This document shows, one piece after another, positions 45,415 through 56,656 of a stretch of DNA of 64,000 nt. The notes beneath the pieces were generated by a model. It saw only the letters and a program-made list of their open reading frames with translations, was not told the origin of the DNA and searched no databases. The stretch lies in contig NZ_JAGISH010000002.1 in assembly GCF_017813235.1 (NCBI RefSeq), positions 186,001-250,000 of the forward strand, read 5' to 3'. Source of the stretch: Sagittula salina (GTDB taxonomy: Bacteria; Pseudomonadota; Alphaproteobacteria; Rhodobacterales; Rhodobacteraceae). Both the position numbers and the translations under genes were made by a program. The number at the start of each line of letters is the position of its first letter. Position 1 is the stretch's first letter.

Positions 45415-47391
45415 ATGATTGCAGAACTCGGCCACGCCGCCCTCATCCTCGCCTTTATCACCGCCATCGTTCAGATGTCCGTTCCGCTTGTCGGCGCGCA
45501 CAAGCGATGGCCCGGCTGGATGTCCGTGGCGGAACCGGCCGCGACGGCGCAGTTCCTGCTGGTGGCGGCGTCTTTTGCGGCCCTCATGCACGCCTTCATT
45601 ACCTCGGACTTCTCACTGCGTCTGGTGGTGGAGAACTCGCATTCCGCGAAGCCGATGCTATACAAGATTTCCGGCACATGGGGGAACCACGAGGGGTCCA
45701 TGCTGCTCTGGGTGCTGATCCTCGCGCTCTTCGGTGCGATGGCGGCCTGGTTCGGGGGCAACCTGCCGCCGACGCTGCGCGCGCGTGTGCTGGCGGTGCA
45801 GGCGGCCGTGGCGGTGGCCTTCTACGCTTTCATCCTGTTCACCTCGAACCCGTTTCTGCGCATGATCGTGCCTCCGATGGACGGGCAGGACCTGAACCCG
45901 TTGTTGCAGGACCCCGGCCTCGCCTTTCATCCGCCCTTCCTCTACCTTGGTTATGTGGGGCTCTCGATCTGCTTCAGCTTCGCCGTGGCGGCACTGATCG
46001 AGGGGCGCGTCGATGCCGCATGGGGACGCTGGGTCCGGCCCTGGACGCTGGCGGCCTGGGTCTTCCTTACCATCGGTATCGCGCTGGGGTCCTGGTGGGC
46101 CTATTACGAACTCGGCTGGGGCGGCTTCTGGTTCTGGGACCCGGTCGAGAACGCCTCCTTCATGCCTTGGCTCTTTGCCGCCGCACTGCTGCATTCCGCC
46201 ATCGTGGTGGAAAAACGCGAGGCCCTGAAAAGCTGGACCGTCCTGCTGGCGATCCTCGCCTTCGGGTTCTCCCTGATTGGCACTTTCATCGTGCGCTCCG
46301 GCGTGCTGACCTCCGTGCATGCCTTCGCCAACGATCCCGAGCGGGGCGTCTTTATCCTCGCCATCCTCGTGGTCTTCACCGGGGGGGCGCTGACGCTTTA
46401 TGCCGCCCGCGCCGGAGCGATGGAGGCGAAGGGCGTCTTTGGCGTGGTATCCCGCGAAAGCGCGTTGGTGGTGAACAATATCCTGCTGGCGGTGTCGTCC
46501 TTCGTGGTCTTCATCGGCACGATCTGGCCACTGGTGGCGGAAATGGCCTTTGGCCGCAAACTCTCTGTCGGTGCACCCTTCTTCGAGGCGGCCTTTACGC
46601 CCTTCATGATCTTGCTGGGGTTGATCCTGCCGCTTGGGTCGATGCTGGCGTGGAAGCGCGGGTCCCTGAGCCGCGTGGCACGACAATTGGTTCCGGCGCT
46701 GGTGTTGGCACTGGCCATGGGGGGGCTGGTCTGGGCGATCCAGTCGGGCCGCACGCTTTTGGGGCCGGTGGGGGTCTTCCTCGGCACCTGGCTGGTGGCG
46801 GGCGCGCTGACCGACCTTTGGTCACGCACGGGGCGTAACCGCGACCTTTCGCGCCTCCTGCGTCTGCCGCGCGCCGACTGGGGAAAGATGGTGGCACACA
46901 CGGGCCTTGGCGTCACCATGCTTGGGATTTCCGGCCTGATGGCATGGCAACAGGAGGACATCCGCACCGTGCACGTGGGCGAGACCTGGACCTTGGGCGA
47001 CTATGCCTTTACCCTGAAAGATGTCACGCGCGAGCAGGGGCCGAACTACTTTGCCACGGTGGGCGAGGTCGCGGTGACGCCGGCAAAGGCGCAAGGCGGC
47101 GAGATCGCCCACCTTTACCCGGAAAAACGCACCTACCCGGTGCAGCAGATGCCCACCACGGAGGCGGCCATCGACTACCGGTTCCTGCGGGATCTTTACG
47201 TAGTCATTGGTGATCCGCAGGGAGACGGTGGCTGGGTCATGCGCGTCTATATCAAGCCGCTGGCGAACTGGATCTGGGGCGGCTGCCTGCTGATGGCTCT
47301 GGGCGGACTGCTGAGCCTGTCGGACCGGCGGTATCGCATCGCCGCAGGCGCGCGCCGCCAGGCTGCCATCGGTGGGGTGCCAGCGGAATGA
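45415..47391 (+). CDS. ccmF: Cytochrome c heme lyase subunit CcmF
   Basis: A 658-residue multi-spanning inner-membrane protein that attaches heme to apocytochrome c in the periplasm with CcmH (System I). The tryptophan-rich WWD motif is present as ELGWGGFWFWDPVENASFMP, and LIGTFIVRSGVLTSVHAFA is a conserved loop with a heme-ligand His. About 14-15 transmembrane helices. No good ribosome site precedes the ATG, but this is the natural start of the first helix. Its stop overlaps the ccmH ATG. The other ccm genes are not in the window. Confidence 0.96.
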   Translation: MIAELGHAALILAFITAIVQMSVPLVGAHKRWPGWMSVAEPAATAQFLLVAASFAALMHAFITSDFSLRLVVENSHSAKPMLYKISGTWGNHEGSMLLWVLILALFGAMAAWFGGNLPPTLRARVLAVQAAVAVAFYAFILFTSNPFLRMIVPPMDGQDLNPLLQDPGLAFHPPFLYLGYVGLSICFSFAVAALIEGRVDAAWGRWVRPWTLAAWVFLTIGIALGSWWAYYELGWGGFWFWDPVENASFMPWLFAAALLHSAIVVEKREALKSWTVLLAILAFGFSLIGTFIVRSGVLTSVHAFANDPERGVFILAILVVFTGGALTLYAARAGAMEAKGVFGVVSRESALVVNNILLAVSSFVVFIGTIWPLVAEMAFGRKLSVGAPFFEAAFTPFMILLGLILPLGSMLAWKRGSLSRVARQLVPALVLALAMGGLVWAIQSGRTLLGPVGVFLGTWLVAGALTDLWSRTGRNRDLSRLLRLPRADWGKMVAHTGLGVTMLGISGLMAWQQEDIRTVHVGETWTLGDYAFTLKDVTREQGPNYFATVGEVAVTPAKAQGGEIAHLYPEKRTYPVQQMPTTEAAIDYRFLRDLYVVIGDPQGDGGWVMRVYIKPLANWIWGGCLLMALGGLLSLSDRRYRIAAGARRQAAIGGVPAE

Positions 47392-47876
47392 GCCGAGGTA
47401 TGATCTGGGGTATTGCGTCCCGGCGGCTGGGTCCGGCGCTGGTGTTTGCGCTGGTCGCGACAGTGGCACTGGCGGTGCAGCCTGACGAGATGCTGGACGA
47501 TCCCGCGCTGGAGGCGCGGGCGCGCGAGATTTCCGCCGGTCTGCGCTGCCTCGTCTGCCAGAACGAAAGCATCGACGATTCGGACGCCTCGCTGGCGCGC
47601 GACCTGCGCCTGCTGGTGCGCGAACGGCTGGTGGCGGGGGACAGCGACGCGCAGGCGGTGGAATACATCGTTGGCCGGTATGGCGAATTCGTCCTGCTGA
47701 AGCCCACCGCCAGCGGCTGGAACCGGCTGCTCTGGGCGGCGGGGCCGGTCATGTTCCTGCTGGCGCTCGGTCTTGGGTTGACTTATGTGCGCCGCCGCGC
47801 GGCCGCACAGCCTGCGGTCGATGAGACCCTCACCGCCGAGGAACAGGCGCGCCTCGATGACTTGATGAAGAACTGA
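47388..47876 (+). CDS. ccmH: Cytochrome c maturation protein CcmH
   Basis: A 162-residue periplasm-facing thiol protein that reduces apocytochrome c before heme ligation. The redox motif is LRCLVCQNESI (Cys54, Cys57). An N-terminal export segment (about 14-30) and a C-terminal membrane anchor (about 108-131) are visible. The ATG overlaps the ccmF stop as ATGA. It is the short CcmH form without the TPR extension found in E. coli, so a CcmI gene must be elsewhere. Confidence 0.95.
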   Translation: MSRGMIWGIASRRLGPALVFALVATVALAVQPDEMLDDPALEARAREISAGLRCLVCQNESIDDSDASLARDLRLLVRERLVAGDSDAQAVEYIVGRYGEFVLLKPTASGWNRLLWAAGPVMFLLALGLGLTYVRRRAAAQPAVDETLTAEEQARLDDLMKN

Positions 47877-48038
47877 GGCCACGCCACCAGGGTTCGGAGA
47901 CCGTCCGATCGCCTTCTGCCCGCCCCTGTTCATGCGCTTATCCACGACGTCGCGTCCGGGTTCGAGCGGCCCGCCTTTCGCATTGCCCCTTCTGGCGCTG
48001 CGGTGTTTGATGCCGCCAACACGGAACGGGAGAGGCCC

Positions 48039-48815
48039 ATGATTTACGACACCATCACCTACGCGGTGGCCGAGGATATCGCCACGGTGACGCTGAACCG
48101 CGCCGATGTGATGAACGCGCTCAATACCCAGATGCGGGCCGAGATCACCGACGCCGTGAACCGGGGCGGCCGCGAAGCGCGCGTGGTGGTGCTGACGGGG
48201 GAAGGGCGGGCTTTCTGCTCCGGCCAGGATCTGGGCGACCGGGAGACCGCGGCCAACCTCGACCTCGAGCGCGTGCTGCGCGACGAATACGTTCCGATGC
48301 TCAAGGCGATTCACGACTGCCCGGTGCCGGTGATCTGCGCGGTGAACGGTGCGGCGGCGGGGGCGGGGGCGAACCTCGCGCTGGCGGCGGACGTGGTGAT
48401 CGCCTGCGAAAGCGCCTTCTTCATGCAGGCATTTACCCGGATCGGGCTGATCCCCGACGCGGGCGGGACGTGGTTCCTGCCGCGCCAGATCGGCTATGCA
48501 AAGGCAATGGGCGCCGCGCTTTTTGCCGACCGGATCAGCGCGCAACAAGCGTCGGACTGGGGCATGATCTGGGAGGCGGTTCCGGATGCGGATTTCCGTG
48601 CCCACGTTGCTGCCCGCGCCGCGCAGCTGGCCTCCGGCCCGACGGCGGCCTACGCGCGCGTAAAACAGGCAATGGAGGCGTCCATGGGCAATGACCTGGA
48701 TGAACAGCTCGCGGTCGAGGCACGCCTTCAGGGCGAGTGCGGCAAGACCCGCGATTTCAAGGAAGGCGTCGTCGCCTTCATGGAAAAGCGCCCGCCGGCC
48801 TACGAGGGGCGCTGA
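48039..48815 (+). CDS. Enoyl-CoA hydratase/isomerase (PaaG-like)
   Basis: A 258-residue crotonase-fold enzyme. The oxyanion-hole segments GRAFCSGQDLGDRE and AVNGAAAGAGANLALAAD are present, and the C-terminal region TRDFKEGVVAFMEKRPPAYEG is typical. It is closest in look to PaaG, the ring-1,2-epoxyphenylacetyl-CoA isomerase of phenylacetate breakdown, but a general enoyl-CoA hydratase is possible; no other paa genes are nearby. GGGAGAGG lies before the ATG at 48039, 162 bases after ccmH. Confidence 0.9.
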   Translation: MIYDTITYAVAEDIATVTLNRADVMNALNTQMRAEITDAVNRGGREARVVVLTGEGRAFCSGQDLGDRETAANLDLERVLRDEYVPMLKAIHDCPVPVICAVNGAAAGAGANLALAADVVIACESAFFMQAFTRIGLIPDAGGTWFLPRQIGYAKAMGAALFADRISAQQASDWGMIWEAVPDADFRAHVAARAAQLASGPTAAYARVKQAMEASMGNDLDEQLAVEARLQGECGKTRDFKEGVVAFMEKRPPAYEGR

Positions 48816-48860
48816 ACAGCGAGTCGCTTTCCTCCTGTCCTAGGGGCATAACTCTGCGTG

Positions 48861-49436
48861 TCAGATGAGGGCGTCGGCCATGTCGGCCCAGTCGAGGGTG
48901 TCTTCGGCCTCATCGGTGGCTTCTTCGGGCAGGTCGATCAGCGGCAGACCGGCTATGCTGTCCTGCCCATCCTGCTCGGCATCGTCGTCGAGATCCGGGG
49001 TTTCGGCAATGATGCCGTTGGCATGGGGGGCTTCAGGCCGGGCGTCGCCGGGCAATGCGCAGACCGGAAGGTCGCCGGACGGCGTGTTGTCTTCCTCGCA
49101 AATATCGTCTTTGGAAGCGGCTGACGGGTCTTCCTCCGGCAGATCGCAGGGAGGCGTATCGTCGGCGGGTTGATCCTCTGTGCGGGTCTCGTCGGCAGTG
49201 TCCTTGTCGCAGTTATCTGCCTCGGGGACATCATCCCTTGCGCCGCAGCCGTGTCCGTCGGTGGTATCCCAGGGGCGGTCGTGGCAATCGTCCTCACCCT
49301 TGCCGAAGAAGTCGCGCCCACCCGTCTCACCCGTCTGGAGGTCGCCAAAATCGTCCCCGCGCGCCCCGCAGCCACTGGAAAAAGCCGCGTGGGGTTCGGC
49401 CAGCTTCGGGCCGAAGGAGGAGAAGGCGCGCATCAT
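48861..49436 (-). CDS. Acidic cysteine-bearing repeat-like hypothetical protein
   Basis: A 191-residue, strongly acidic protein. After a hydrophilic N-terminus it carries Asp/Glu-rich sequence with seven cysteines spaced roughly every 10-20 residues and repeated DLPEE-like units (CDLPEEDPS, CALPGDARP, IDLPEEATD). Codon third positions are GC-rich, as in real genes here. The start (two ATGs at 49436 and 49433) has no clear ribosome site. It could bind calcium or another metal, but no known domain is recognised. It is downstream of gltA's terminator on the same strand. Confidence 0.5.
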   Translation of the reverse strand: MMRAFSSFGPKLAEPHAAFSSGCGARGDDFGDLQTGETGGRDFFGKGEDDCHDRPWDTTDGHGCGARDDVPEADNCDKDTADETRTEDQPADDTPPCDLPEEDPSAASKDDICEEDNTPSGDLPVCALPGDARPEAPHANGIIAETPDLDDDAEQDGQDSIAGLPLIDLPEEATDEAEDTLDWADMADALI

Positions 49437-49519
49437 GGTTAACCCAATATGTCTGGCGCCCCCACCTGACATGAGCGATGTTTGATCCGGAATGAGGCGG
49501 GAATGTGGCCAAGCGCGTC

Positions 49520-49631
49520 AATTGCGGCGGAAATGCCTGAAACATTATGTTTCCCGTCCGGGCGATGCCCGAATTCGGGCCTGATTCCGCCCACCCTGCC
49601 GCTATGTGCCGGAATTGCGGCGCGATGCCTC
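49520..49631. repeat. Direct repeat upstream of the acidic-protein gene
   Basis: AATTGCGGCG followed after 2-3 bases by ATGCCT occurs at 49520-49538 and 49613-49629, about 93 bases apart. The copies lie between gltA and the start of the acidic protein gene. They may be regulator half-sites; no known motif is matched. Confidence 0.4.
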
Positions 49632-49662
49632 TAATTCCGGTCCTCTGCTGTGGCAGAGACAC

Positions 49663-49700
49663 AAAAAGGCCCCCGCAGCGACGCTCCGGGGGCCTTGCTT
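49663..49700 (-). terminator. Rho-independent terminator of gltA
   Basis: A 10-base stem AAGGCCCCCG / CGGGGGCCTT with an 11-base loop; the run of A on its left becomes the U tail of the minus-strand transcript. It lies about 20 bases beyond the gltA stop. Confidence 0.92.
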
Positions 49701-49716
49701 TGATGACTGACCGCGA

Positions 49717-51009
49717 TCAGCGGTTTTCGATATCCACGTAGTCGCGCGCGGTCTCGCCCTTGTAGAGCTGGCGCGGGCGGCCGATCTTCATCAGCGGGTC
49801 AGCCAACTGTTCCTTCCACTGCGACACCCAGCCGACGGTGCGCGACAGCGCGAAGATCGGGGTGAACATGGAGGTCGGGAAGCCCATCGCTTCGAGGATG
49901 ATGCCGGAGTAGAAGTCGACGTTCGGGAACAGCTTCTTCTCTGCAAAATACGGATCCTCCAGCGCCTGGCGCTCCAGTTCCTTGGCGACCTGCAGGACCG
50001 GGTTGTTCTCGATCCCCATCAGGTCCAGCACTTCGTCGGCGGACTGCTTCATCACCTTCGCGCGCGGGTCGAAGTTCTTGTAGACGCGGTGGCCGAAGCC
50101 CATCAGGCGGAAGGGATCGTTCTTGTCCTTCGCGCGGGCGATGAATTCCGGGATGCGCTCGACAGAGCCGATTTCCTTCAGCATCTCGAGGCACGCCTGG
50201 TTCGCGCCGCCATGGGCCGGACCCCAGAGGCAGGCGATGCCCGCCGCGATGCAGGCAAAGGGGTTCGCGCCCGAGGACGACGCCAGACGTACCGTGGAGG
50301 TGGAGGCGTTCTGCTCGTGGTCGGCGTGCAGCGTAAAGATCCGGTCCATGGCGCGAGCGAGGATCGGGTCGACGTTGTACTGCTCGGCCGGAACCGAGAA
50401 ACACATGTGCAGGAAGTTCGCCGCGTAATCGAGATCATTGCGCGGATACACGAACGGCTGCCCGATGGAGTACTTGTAGGCCCACGCGGCAATGGTGGGC
50501 ATCTTGGCGATCAGACGGTGCGATGCGATCTCGCGCTGACGCTCGTCGGAGATGTCGGTCGAATCGTGGTAGAAAGCCGCCATGGCACCGACCACGCCCA
50601 CCATGGTCGCCATCGGGTGTGCGTCCCGGCGGAACCCACGGAAGAAATACACCATCTGCTCGTGGATCATGGTGTGGCGGGTGATCGTGTCCTCGAAATG
50701 CTCCAGTTCGGCGGCCGAAGGCAGGTAGCCGTACAGCAACAGGAAGCAGACCTCGAGGTAATGCGATTTCTCGGCCAGCTGGTCGATCGGGTAGCCACGG
50801 TGCAGCAGCTCGCCCTTGTCGCCATCGATAAAGGTGATGGTGGAATCGCAGGACGCGGTGGAGGTGAAGCCCGGATCGTAGGTGAAGACACCGGCCTGGC
50901 CGTACAGCTTGCGGATGTCGATCACATCCGGGCCCGCGGTGGGCGAGTGGATAGGCAGATCAAAGCTCTGACCGTCGATGGTCAGGGTTGCGGTCTTGTT
51001 CTCAGCCAT
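49717..51009 (-). CDS. gltA: Citrate synthase
   Basis: A 430-residue type II (hexameric) citrate synthase condensing oxaloacetate and acetyl-CoA, the entry step of the TCA cycle. Catalytic residues fit His266 (GPAHGGAN), His307 ([13 protein letters not shown]) and Asp365 (PNVDFYSGI). The N-terminal extra domain typical of Gram-negative enzymes is present. AAGGA lies about seven bases before the ATG at 51009. It is preceded by gltX on the same strand and closed by its own terminator. Confidence 0.97.
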   Translation of the reverse strand: MAENKTATLTIDGQSFDLPIHSPTAGPDVIDIRKLYGQAGVFTYDPGFTSTASCDSTITFIDGDKGELLHRGYPIDQLAEKSHYLEVCFLLLYGYLPSAAELEHFEDTITRHTMIHEQMVYFFRGFRRDAHPMATMVGVVGAMAAFYHDSTDISDERQREIASHRLIAKMPTIAAWAYKYSIGQPFVYPRNDLDYAANFLHMCFSVPAEQYNVDPILARAMDRIFTLHADHEQNASTSTVRLASSSGANPFACIAAGIACLWGPAHGGANQACLEMLKEIGSVERIPEFIARAKDKNDPFRLMGFGHRVYKNFDPRAKVMKQSADEVLDLMGIENNPVLQVAKELERQALEDPYFAEKKLFPNVDFYSGIILEAMGFPTSMFTPIFALSRTVGWVSQWKEQLADPLMKIGRPRQLYKGETARDYVDIENR

Positions 51010-51091
51010 GCGTGTCATCCTTCGTGAGTGTGAGGAGGGGCCGCGACAGGGGCGGCCCGCCCGTGAAATCCTAACATGACCGAGCCACCCG

Positions 51092-52504
51092 TCAGGCGGC
51101 GGCCCCGGCCTCACCGAGTCGCGCGAGGGATTCGTCGCGTCCCAGAACCAGCATCATGTCGAAGACCGAAGGAGTGACCGCCCGCCCCGCGAGAGCCGCC
51201 CTGAGGGGCGCGGCCAGCTTACCGAATTTTGTCCCTTGTTCTTCGCAGAAGCGGTTCAATGCCGCTTCCAGATCGTCTCGGGTCCAGCTAGCATTTTGCA
51301 ACTGCGGCGTCAACGCAGCCAGTATACCACGGGATACCGCATCTAGCGCCTTTGCCGCTTTCTCGTCCGGCGAGATCGGTCGACTTGTCAAGACAAACTC
51401 CGCCTTTTCAAGCAGTTCCGGGAAAGACTTTGCCCGTTCCTTGAGGCAGTACATGCCACGCGCGAGCCCGTCACGCTGCGTCTCCGACAGCGGCGTACGC
51501 TCTGCGGCTGCAAGATAGGCCTCGATTTCTTGCAGCAGCGCGGCGTCCTCCTCGATGGCGATATGCTGGCCGCACAGGTTCTCCAGTTTCTTGAAATCGA
51601 AACGCGCCGGAGAACGCCCGATTCCGTCCAGATCGAACCACTCCTTTGCCTGAGCATCGGTAAAGAATTCGTCATCGCCGTGGCTCCAGCCCAGCCGCGC
51701 GAGATAGTTGCGCATCCCCGCCGCCGGGTAGCCCATCTTCTGGTACTCGTCCGCCCCCAGCGCGCCGTGGCGTTTTGACAGTTTCTTGCCGTCGGGGCCG
51801 TGGATCAGCGGGATGTGGGCATAGACCGGCAAGGGCCAGCCCATGGCGGTGTAGATACCCATCTGGCGCGCAGCGTTGTTGAGGTGGTCATCGCCCCGGA
51901 TCACGTGGGTCACGCCCATGTCGTGATCGTCCACCACCACGGCCAGCATGTAGACCGGCGTCCCGTCGGAGCGCAGCAGGATCATGTCGTCGAGCTGATC
52001 GTTGCGGATGGTCACCGTGCCCTGCACCGCGTCGGTGATGACTGTCTCTCCGTCCTGCGGGGTTTTCAGGCGGATGACATAGGGCGCATCGGGATGTGTG
52101 GCCGGAGCAGCGTCGCGCCAGGGACTTTGGAACAGGGTGGATTTGCCCCCGGCCCGCGCGGCTTCGCGGAACCCCTCGATTTCCTCCTGGGTGGAGAAGC
52201 ACTTGTAGGCCTTGCCCGTGTCCAGCAGTCCGCGTGCGACTTCCGCGTGGCGGGGGGCCCGGTCGAACTGGCTGATGACCTCGCCGTCGTGATCGAGTCC
52301 GAGCCACGCGAGTCCTTTCAGGATGGCCTCCGTCGCCTCGGGGGTCGACCGCGCTCGATCCGTGTCTTCGATGCGCAGCAGGAACTTGCCGCCGCGCCCG
52401 CGGGCGTAAAGCCAGTTGAACAGCGCGGTACGCGCGCCGCCGATGTGAAGGTAGCCGGTTGGCGACGGCGCAAAACGCGTCACGACCTCGGGGGTCTGGG
52501 TCAT
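51092..52504 (-). CDS. gltX: Glutamyl-tRNA synthetase
   Basis: A 470-residue class I aminoacyl-tRNA synthetase charging tRNA-Glu (and in most alphaproteobacteria also tRNA-Gln). The HIGH motif is [12 protein letters not shown] (residues 13-24) and KMSKS appears as [20 protein letters not shown] and the C-terminal anticodon-binding domain are complete. The ATG at 52504 begins [17 protein letters not shown]. It is divergent from comEC. Confidence 0.96.
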   Translation of the reverse strand: MTQTPEVVTRFAPSPTGYLHIGGARTALFNWLYARGRGGKFLLRIEDTDRARSTPEATEAILKGLAWLGLDHDGEVISQFDRAPRHAEVARGLLDTGKAYKCFSTQEEIEGFREAARAGGKSTLFQSPWRDAAPATHPDAPYVIRLKTPQDGETVITDAVQGTVTIRNDQLDDMILLRSDGTPVYMLAVVVDDHDMGVTHVIRGDDHLNNAARQMGIYTAMGWPLPVYAHIPLIHGPDGKKLSKRHGALGADEYQKMGYPAAGMRNYLARLGWSHGDDEFFTDAQAKEWFDLDGIGRSPARFDFKKLENLCGQHIAIEEDAALLQEIEAYLAAAERTPLSETQRDGLARGMYCLKERAKSFPELLEKAEFVLTSRPISPDEKAAKALDAVSRGILAALTPQLQNASWTRDDLEAALNRFCEEQGTKFGKLAAPLRAALAGRAVTPSVFDMMLVLGRDESLARLGEAGAAA

Positions 52505-52604
52505 CTTGGTTAACCTTATTCTAACGTGGCGGAGGTAGCCTTTGCGGGTTTCCTTACCCAGCCGCGCCTTGCGGGGCAAGCGTGCCCCCCCGACGGAGCC
52601 GCCC

Positions 52605-54689
52605 ATGCGCCACCTTTACGACCTGCCGGGCCGCTGCATCACCGGGCAACGCGGGTATCTCTTTCCGTGGGCTCCGGTGATTCTGGCCTGCGGGATCGGT
52701 GCGTATTTTGTACTGAAATGGGAACCTCCTGTATGGTCGCTTTGGTTGGCGGCGCTGTCCGGCGCGGTTATGGTCTTTTCCGCGCGGAGGAAGACCGTCG
52801 CCGGGCTGGGTCTGACTGCGATGGCGCTTGTCGCGCTGGGGTTTGGGCTGGCGGGGGTGAGGGCGCATCGGGTGGCCGGGCCAGTGCTGGATTTCCGCTA
52901 TTACGGCGCTATCGAGGGCCGTGTCGTGAACATCGACCGGTCCGCCTCAGACGCGGTTCGGTTGACGCTGGACCGGGTCGTGCTGGAGGACATGGACTTC
53001 GGCCGGGTGCCGTATCGGGTCCGCGTTTCCCTGCACGGCGAGGATAATGTCACGCCGGAGCCGGGGATGGTGGTGATCCTGACCGGCCACCTCGGACGAC
53101 CCGGTGGCGCGGTGGAACCCGGTGGCTTCGATTTCCGCCGCCACGCGTGGTTTCAGCAGCTGGGGGCCGTGGGGTACACGCGCAGTCCCGTGCTGATGCT
53201 GGAACCGCCCGGGCCTGGGTTGTCCGTCTTCAAGGCGCGTCTGGCGCTGTCGGCGCGCGTGCAGAGGGAACTGCCCGGAGAGACGGGGGCCTTCGCCGCT
53301 GCAATCATGACCGGCGACCGTTCCGGCATGGGGCAGGAGCCGCTGGACGCGCTGCGGGCCAGCAACCTCGCGCATCTGCTGGCCATTTCCGGGCTGCACA
53401 TGGGACTGCTTGCGGGCTTTGTCTTTGCCGCCCTGCGTCTGGGTTTGCTGTTGGTGCCCCGCGTGCGCCACCACTGGCCGGTGAAGAAGTTCGCCGCTTT
53501 CGGGGCATTGCTCGCCTCAGCGGGATATCTGGCGCTGTCAGGCGGAAATGTCGCCACGGAGCGCGCCTTTGTCATGGTGGCGGTGGCGCTCACGGCATTG
53601 ATGCTGGACCGGCGGGCGCTGTCGCTGCGCTCTGTCGCCATTGCCGCGCTGATGGTGCTTGTCTGGCAGCCGGAGGCCTTGCTTGGACCCGGCTTTCAGA
53701 TGTCCTTTGCCGCGACAGTCGCACTGGTTGCGGTGTTCGAACAGGTGACCAAGGCCCAGGCTGGGCGGCGTCTGCCGCGATGGGCGGGCGCAGTGCTGTC
53801 GCTGGTGGTGTCTTCTGCTGTGGCGGGCGCGGCCACCGCGCCGGTGGGCATGGCGCATTTCAACCAGGCCTCTGTCTACGGGCTGGCTGCGAATCTGGTG
53901 TCGGTGCCGGTCATGGGCGTGCTGGTCATGCCGCTGGCCGTGGTGGCCGCAATCCTGATGCCGCTGGGTCTGGAGGCGTTGCCCCTTTGGTTCATGGGGC
54001 TGGGACTGGACTGGATCCTCGGCGTCGCGCGGGAGGTGTCGTCCTGGCAGGGGGCGACGCGCCCGGTGGTGGCGCCGGCCCCGGTGGTGCTGCCGCTCAT
54101 CGCCGTGGGTGGGCTGATACTATGCCTCTGGCGGGGGCGTGGACGGCTGGCAGGGATGTTGCCTGTAGCTGTCGCGCTGATGCTCTGGGTGCGGACGGAT
54201 CGGCCGCCGGTTCTGATCGCGGACACCGCTACGCTGGTGGGTATCCTGACGCCAGAGGGGCGCGGATTGTCGCGGGCGCAAGGGGCTGGTTTCGTCGCGA
54301 GCAACTGGCTGGAAAACGATGGCAGCCGCGCGACGCAGGAGGCGGCAGCGGGACACTGGCCGGGCAGCGTGGCGGATCGGCTGGCGCGTGCGCCCGTGCT
54401 GGGGGTGGAGGTGCTGCATGTGCAAGGCAAGCACGCCGCACGCGCCCTGACGCGCTGCCACACGTCGCAGGTTGTTGTTTCGAGCGTCGATATCGCCGTG
54501 GCGGGCGGTTGCGCCGTTTTCGACCCGCAGCGACTGGCGCAAACGGGTTCTGTCGCGTTATGGCCCGCAGAGAAAGGCACAGGGCTACGGATGGTAACAG
54601 CGGCGGAAGTCTCTGGCCAACGCCTCTGGCAGGCCATGCCGCCGGAAGACCGGCGGCTGGCACGCGAAGGCGGTGAGACCGATCAGTAG
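52605..54689 (+). CDS. comEC: ComEC/Rec2-type DNA uptake channel
   Basis: A 694-residue polytopic membrane protein thought to move single-stranded DNA across the inner membrane in natural transformation or gene-transfer-agent uptake. It has the N-terminal DUF4131 region, the competence-domain motif [17 protein letters not shown], and [15 protein letters not shown]. The C-terminal metallo-beta-lactamase-like part is weak and lacks a clear HxHxDH motif. The ATG at 52605 gives an N-terminus like other family members; a TTG at 52542 with GGAGG six bases upstream would add 21 residues. Its end overlaps the convergent lexA end by 7 bases. Confidence 0.9.
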   Translation: MRHLYDLPGRCITGQRGYLFPWAPVILACGIGAYFVLKWEPPVWSLWLAALSGAVMVFSARRKTVAGLGLTAMALVALGFGLAGVRAHRVAGPVLDFRYYGAIEGRVVNIDRSASDAVRLTLDRVVLEDMDFGRVPYRVRVSLHGEDNVTPEPGMVVILTGHLGRPGGAVEPGGFDFRRHAWFQQLGAVGYTRSPVLMLEPPGPGLSVFKARLALSARVQRELPGETGAFAAAIMTGDRSGMGQEPLDALRASNLAHLLAISGLHMGLLAGFVFAALRLGLLLVPRVRHHWPVKKFAAFGALLASAGYLALSGGNVATERAFVMVAVALTALMLDRRALSLRSVAIAALMVLVWQPEALLGPGFQMSFAATVALVAVFEQVTKAQAGRRLPRWAGAVLSLVVSSAVAGAATAPVGMAHFNQASVYGLAANLVSVPVMGVLVMPLAVVAAILMPLGLEALPLWFMGLGLDWILGVAREVSSWQGATRPVVAPAPVVLPLIAVGGLILCLWRGRGRLAGMLPVAVALMLWVRTDRPPVLIADTATLVGILTPEGRGLSRAQGAGFVASNWLENDGSRATQEAAAGHWPGSVADRLARAPVLGVEVLHVQGKHAARALTRCHTSQVVVSSVDIAVAGGCAVFDPQRLAQTGSVALWPAEKGTGLRMVTAAEVSGQRLWQAMPPEDRRLAREGGETDQ

Positions 54690-55378
54690 GTGCGGATCAG
54701 CCCGACAAGGCGGCCCTGCACGCTGACCGCGCCACGCGGCAGGACACGCGGTTCATAGGCTGGGTTCGCCGCCTCCAGAACGATCATCTCTCCGCGGCGG
54801 CGAAAGCGTTTCAGGGTCGCCTCGTACCCCTCGATCTGGGCCACGACGATGTCGCCGTCGGCGGCATCGGAGGCCTCCCGGATCACCACGACGTCGCCGT
54901 CGTTGATTCCGGCCTCGATCATCGAATCCCCTTTCACCTCCAAGGCATAGTGGCGGCCGTTGCCTTGCAGCATACTGCTCGGCACGGCGATGCCCGGCGG
55001 CTGGTCGTTGATCGACTCGATCGGTACACCGGCGGCGATGCGGCCCATGAGCGGCAGTTCCGCAACGCCATGCGCGCTGATCTCTGCCGCGGCACCAGGG
55101 ATGCGGTCAGGGCGGTCGCCGTCAATCACCTGCGGGGCAAAACCGGACGGCTGACCGCCTAGGCTTTCCGGCAGTTTGACGATCTCTATGGCGCGGGCAC
55201 GATGCGCGAGACGGCGGATGAAGCCGCGTTCTTCCAGCGCCGTGATAAGGCGGTGGATGCCCGATTTCGACCGCAGGTCCAGCGCGTCCTTCATTTCGTC
55301 GAACGATGGCGGAACGCCGTCGCGCTGCATGCGCCTGTTGATGAAATCCAGCAGGTCCAGTTGCTTCTTCGTCAGCAT
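54683..55378 (-). CDS. lexA: SOS repressor LexA
   Basis: A 231-residue LexA, the repressor of the DNA damage response, inactivated by RecA-stimulated self-cleavage. It has an N-terminal winged helix (1-65), the cleavage site Ala116-Gly117 (IAAGVPI), and the catalytic dyad Ser152 (GDSMIEAG) and Lys190 (EATLKRF). It is longer than E. coli LexA because of the 66-105 linker, as in other alphaproteobacteria. The ATG at 55378 begins [12 protein letters not shown]. An SOS box lies 53 bases upstream, so it represses itself. Confidence 0.97.
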   Translation of the reverse strand: MLTKKQLDLLDFINRRMQRDGVPPSFDEMKDALDLRSKSGIHRLITALEERGFIRRLAHRARAIEIVKLPESLGGQPSGFAPQVIDGDRPDRIPGAAAEISAHGVAELPLMGRIAAGVPIESINDQPPGIAVPSSMLQGNGRHYALEVKGDSMIEAGINDGDVVVIREASDAADGDIVVAQIEGYEATLKRFRRRGEMIVLEAANPAYEPRVLPRGAVSVQGRLVGLIRTY

Positions 55379-55430
55379 CGCTCTCTCGCCCCGTTTTTTG
55401 TCATGCGTAACACACAGATTGTTAACGTTT

Positions 55431-55445
55431 GTTCTACGCATGTTC
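55431..55445. promoter_or_regulatory. SOS box of lexA (GTTC-N7-GTTC)
   Basis: GTTC-TACGCAT-GTTC fits exactly the alphaproteobacterial LexA-binding direct repeat GTTC-N7-GTTC. Located 53 bases upstream of the lexA ATG. Confidence 0.92.
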
Positions 55446-55489
55446 CTGTTTTGTGTCAACGCGTTTGAGGCGGAGGTTTACGAAACCGT

Positions 55490-56656
55490 TTACAAGGGAA
55501 GGTAGTCCAGCACCTCGCCTTTCCGTCGCGCCGGATCGGCTATGGGGCGCACCAGCAGGGCATTGGCGGTCCCCAAAACGCTCAGAAGGCTGGAATCCTG
55601 ACGCTCGGCGGCTGTCAGGCCGTCCTTGTTCAACACGGCGCGCATATAGTGTTCGCGCGGCCCGTTCGGACCGAGCGGCGCGGCCAGCGGTGCGCGCAGA
55701 CGTGGCGCGGAGGCCGCTGGATGTCCCAGCATGGCCCGGATCACCGGCAGCACAAAGACATGGCCGCAGACCATGGCAGACACCGGATTACCCGGCAGGC
55801 CGATCATCATGGCGTCGTTCAGGCGACCGGACATCAGTGGTTTTCCCGGGCGCATGGCGACCTTGTGAAAGGCGCGCTCCATCCCGAGGGCCTCTGCCAC
55901 CGGGGCGACAAGGTCGTGATCCCCGACGGAGGCGCCGCCGATGGTGATGACCAGATCCGCATCCGCGATCAGCCCGAAGGCGTGTTCAAGCGATGCGCGG
56001 GTATCCCGCGCGATGGGCAGCAGGCGCGGCTCTGCTCCGTGGGCCGCCAGTAGTGCGTGCAGGCCGAATGTGTTCGACGCGATGATCTGGTCGGGGCCGG
56101 GTGCCTCGCCCGGCATGACCAGTTCGTCCCCGGTGGAGATCAGCGCGACGCGCGGCTTTCGCATCACCGGCACGCGGGCGATGTTCATCGACGCCAGCAG
56201 GGCGATGTCGTTCGGGCCGAGGATCCGGGGTGCATCTATGGTGGCACCTTCGGCAAAGTCGGTGCCTGCGGGGCGGATATTGTCGCCCGGTTCCAGCCTG
56301 TCGAGGATCGTGATGGTATCGCCCTGGCGGGCCACATCCTCCTGGATCACGACGCGTGCCGCGCCCTCCGGGACCGGGGCGCCGGTGAAGATTCGGACCG
56401 CCTCACCGTCGCCCACCGGGCCGTGGTGACGGTGGCCCGCGGCGCTTTCTCCGATGACGCTAAAGCGTTGACCGGGCGCAGCCTCTGTCACCGCGTAGCC
56501 GTCCATGGCGGAAGAGGCAAACGGCGGCTGCGTACGTTTGGCCGACACCGGGCGGGCCAGAGTGCGACCTGCCGCTTCGATCAGCGGAACCACCTCCGTC
56601 GGGAGCGGGCGGACCTGTGCGAACAGCCGGTCGAGAGCTTCGGAGACCGTGATCAT
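55490..56656 (-). CDS. moeA: Molybdopterin molybdenumtransferase MoeA
   Basis: A 388-residue MoeA that inserts molybdate into adenylylated molybdopterin. Landmarks: [14 protein letters not shown] near the N-terminus, [39 protein letters not shown] and [12 protein letters not shown]. The ATG at 56656 overlaps the moaC stop (ATGA), showing co-translation. It is the last gene of the trp-moa string, ending about 110 bases before the lexA start. Confidence 0.96.
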   Translation of the reverse strand: MITVSEALDRLFAQVRPLPTEVVPLIEAAGRTLARPVSAKRTQPPFASSAMDGYAVTEAAPGQRFSVIGESAAGHRHHGPVGDGEAVRIFTGAPVPEGAARVVIQEDVARQGDTITILDRLEPGDNIRPAGTDFAEGATIDAPRILGPNDIALLASMNIARVPVMRKPRVALISTGDELVMPGEAPGPDQIIASNTFGLHALLAAHGAEPRLLPIARDTRASLEHAFGLIADADLVITIGGASVGDHDLVAPVAEALGMERAFHKVAMRPGKPLMSGRLNDAMMIGLPGNPVSAMVCGHVFVLPVIRAMLGHPAASAPRLRAPLAAPLGPNGPREHYMRAVLNKDGLTAAERQDSSLLSVLGTANALLVRPIADPARRKGEVLDYLPL

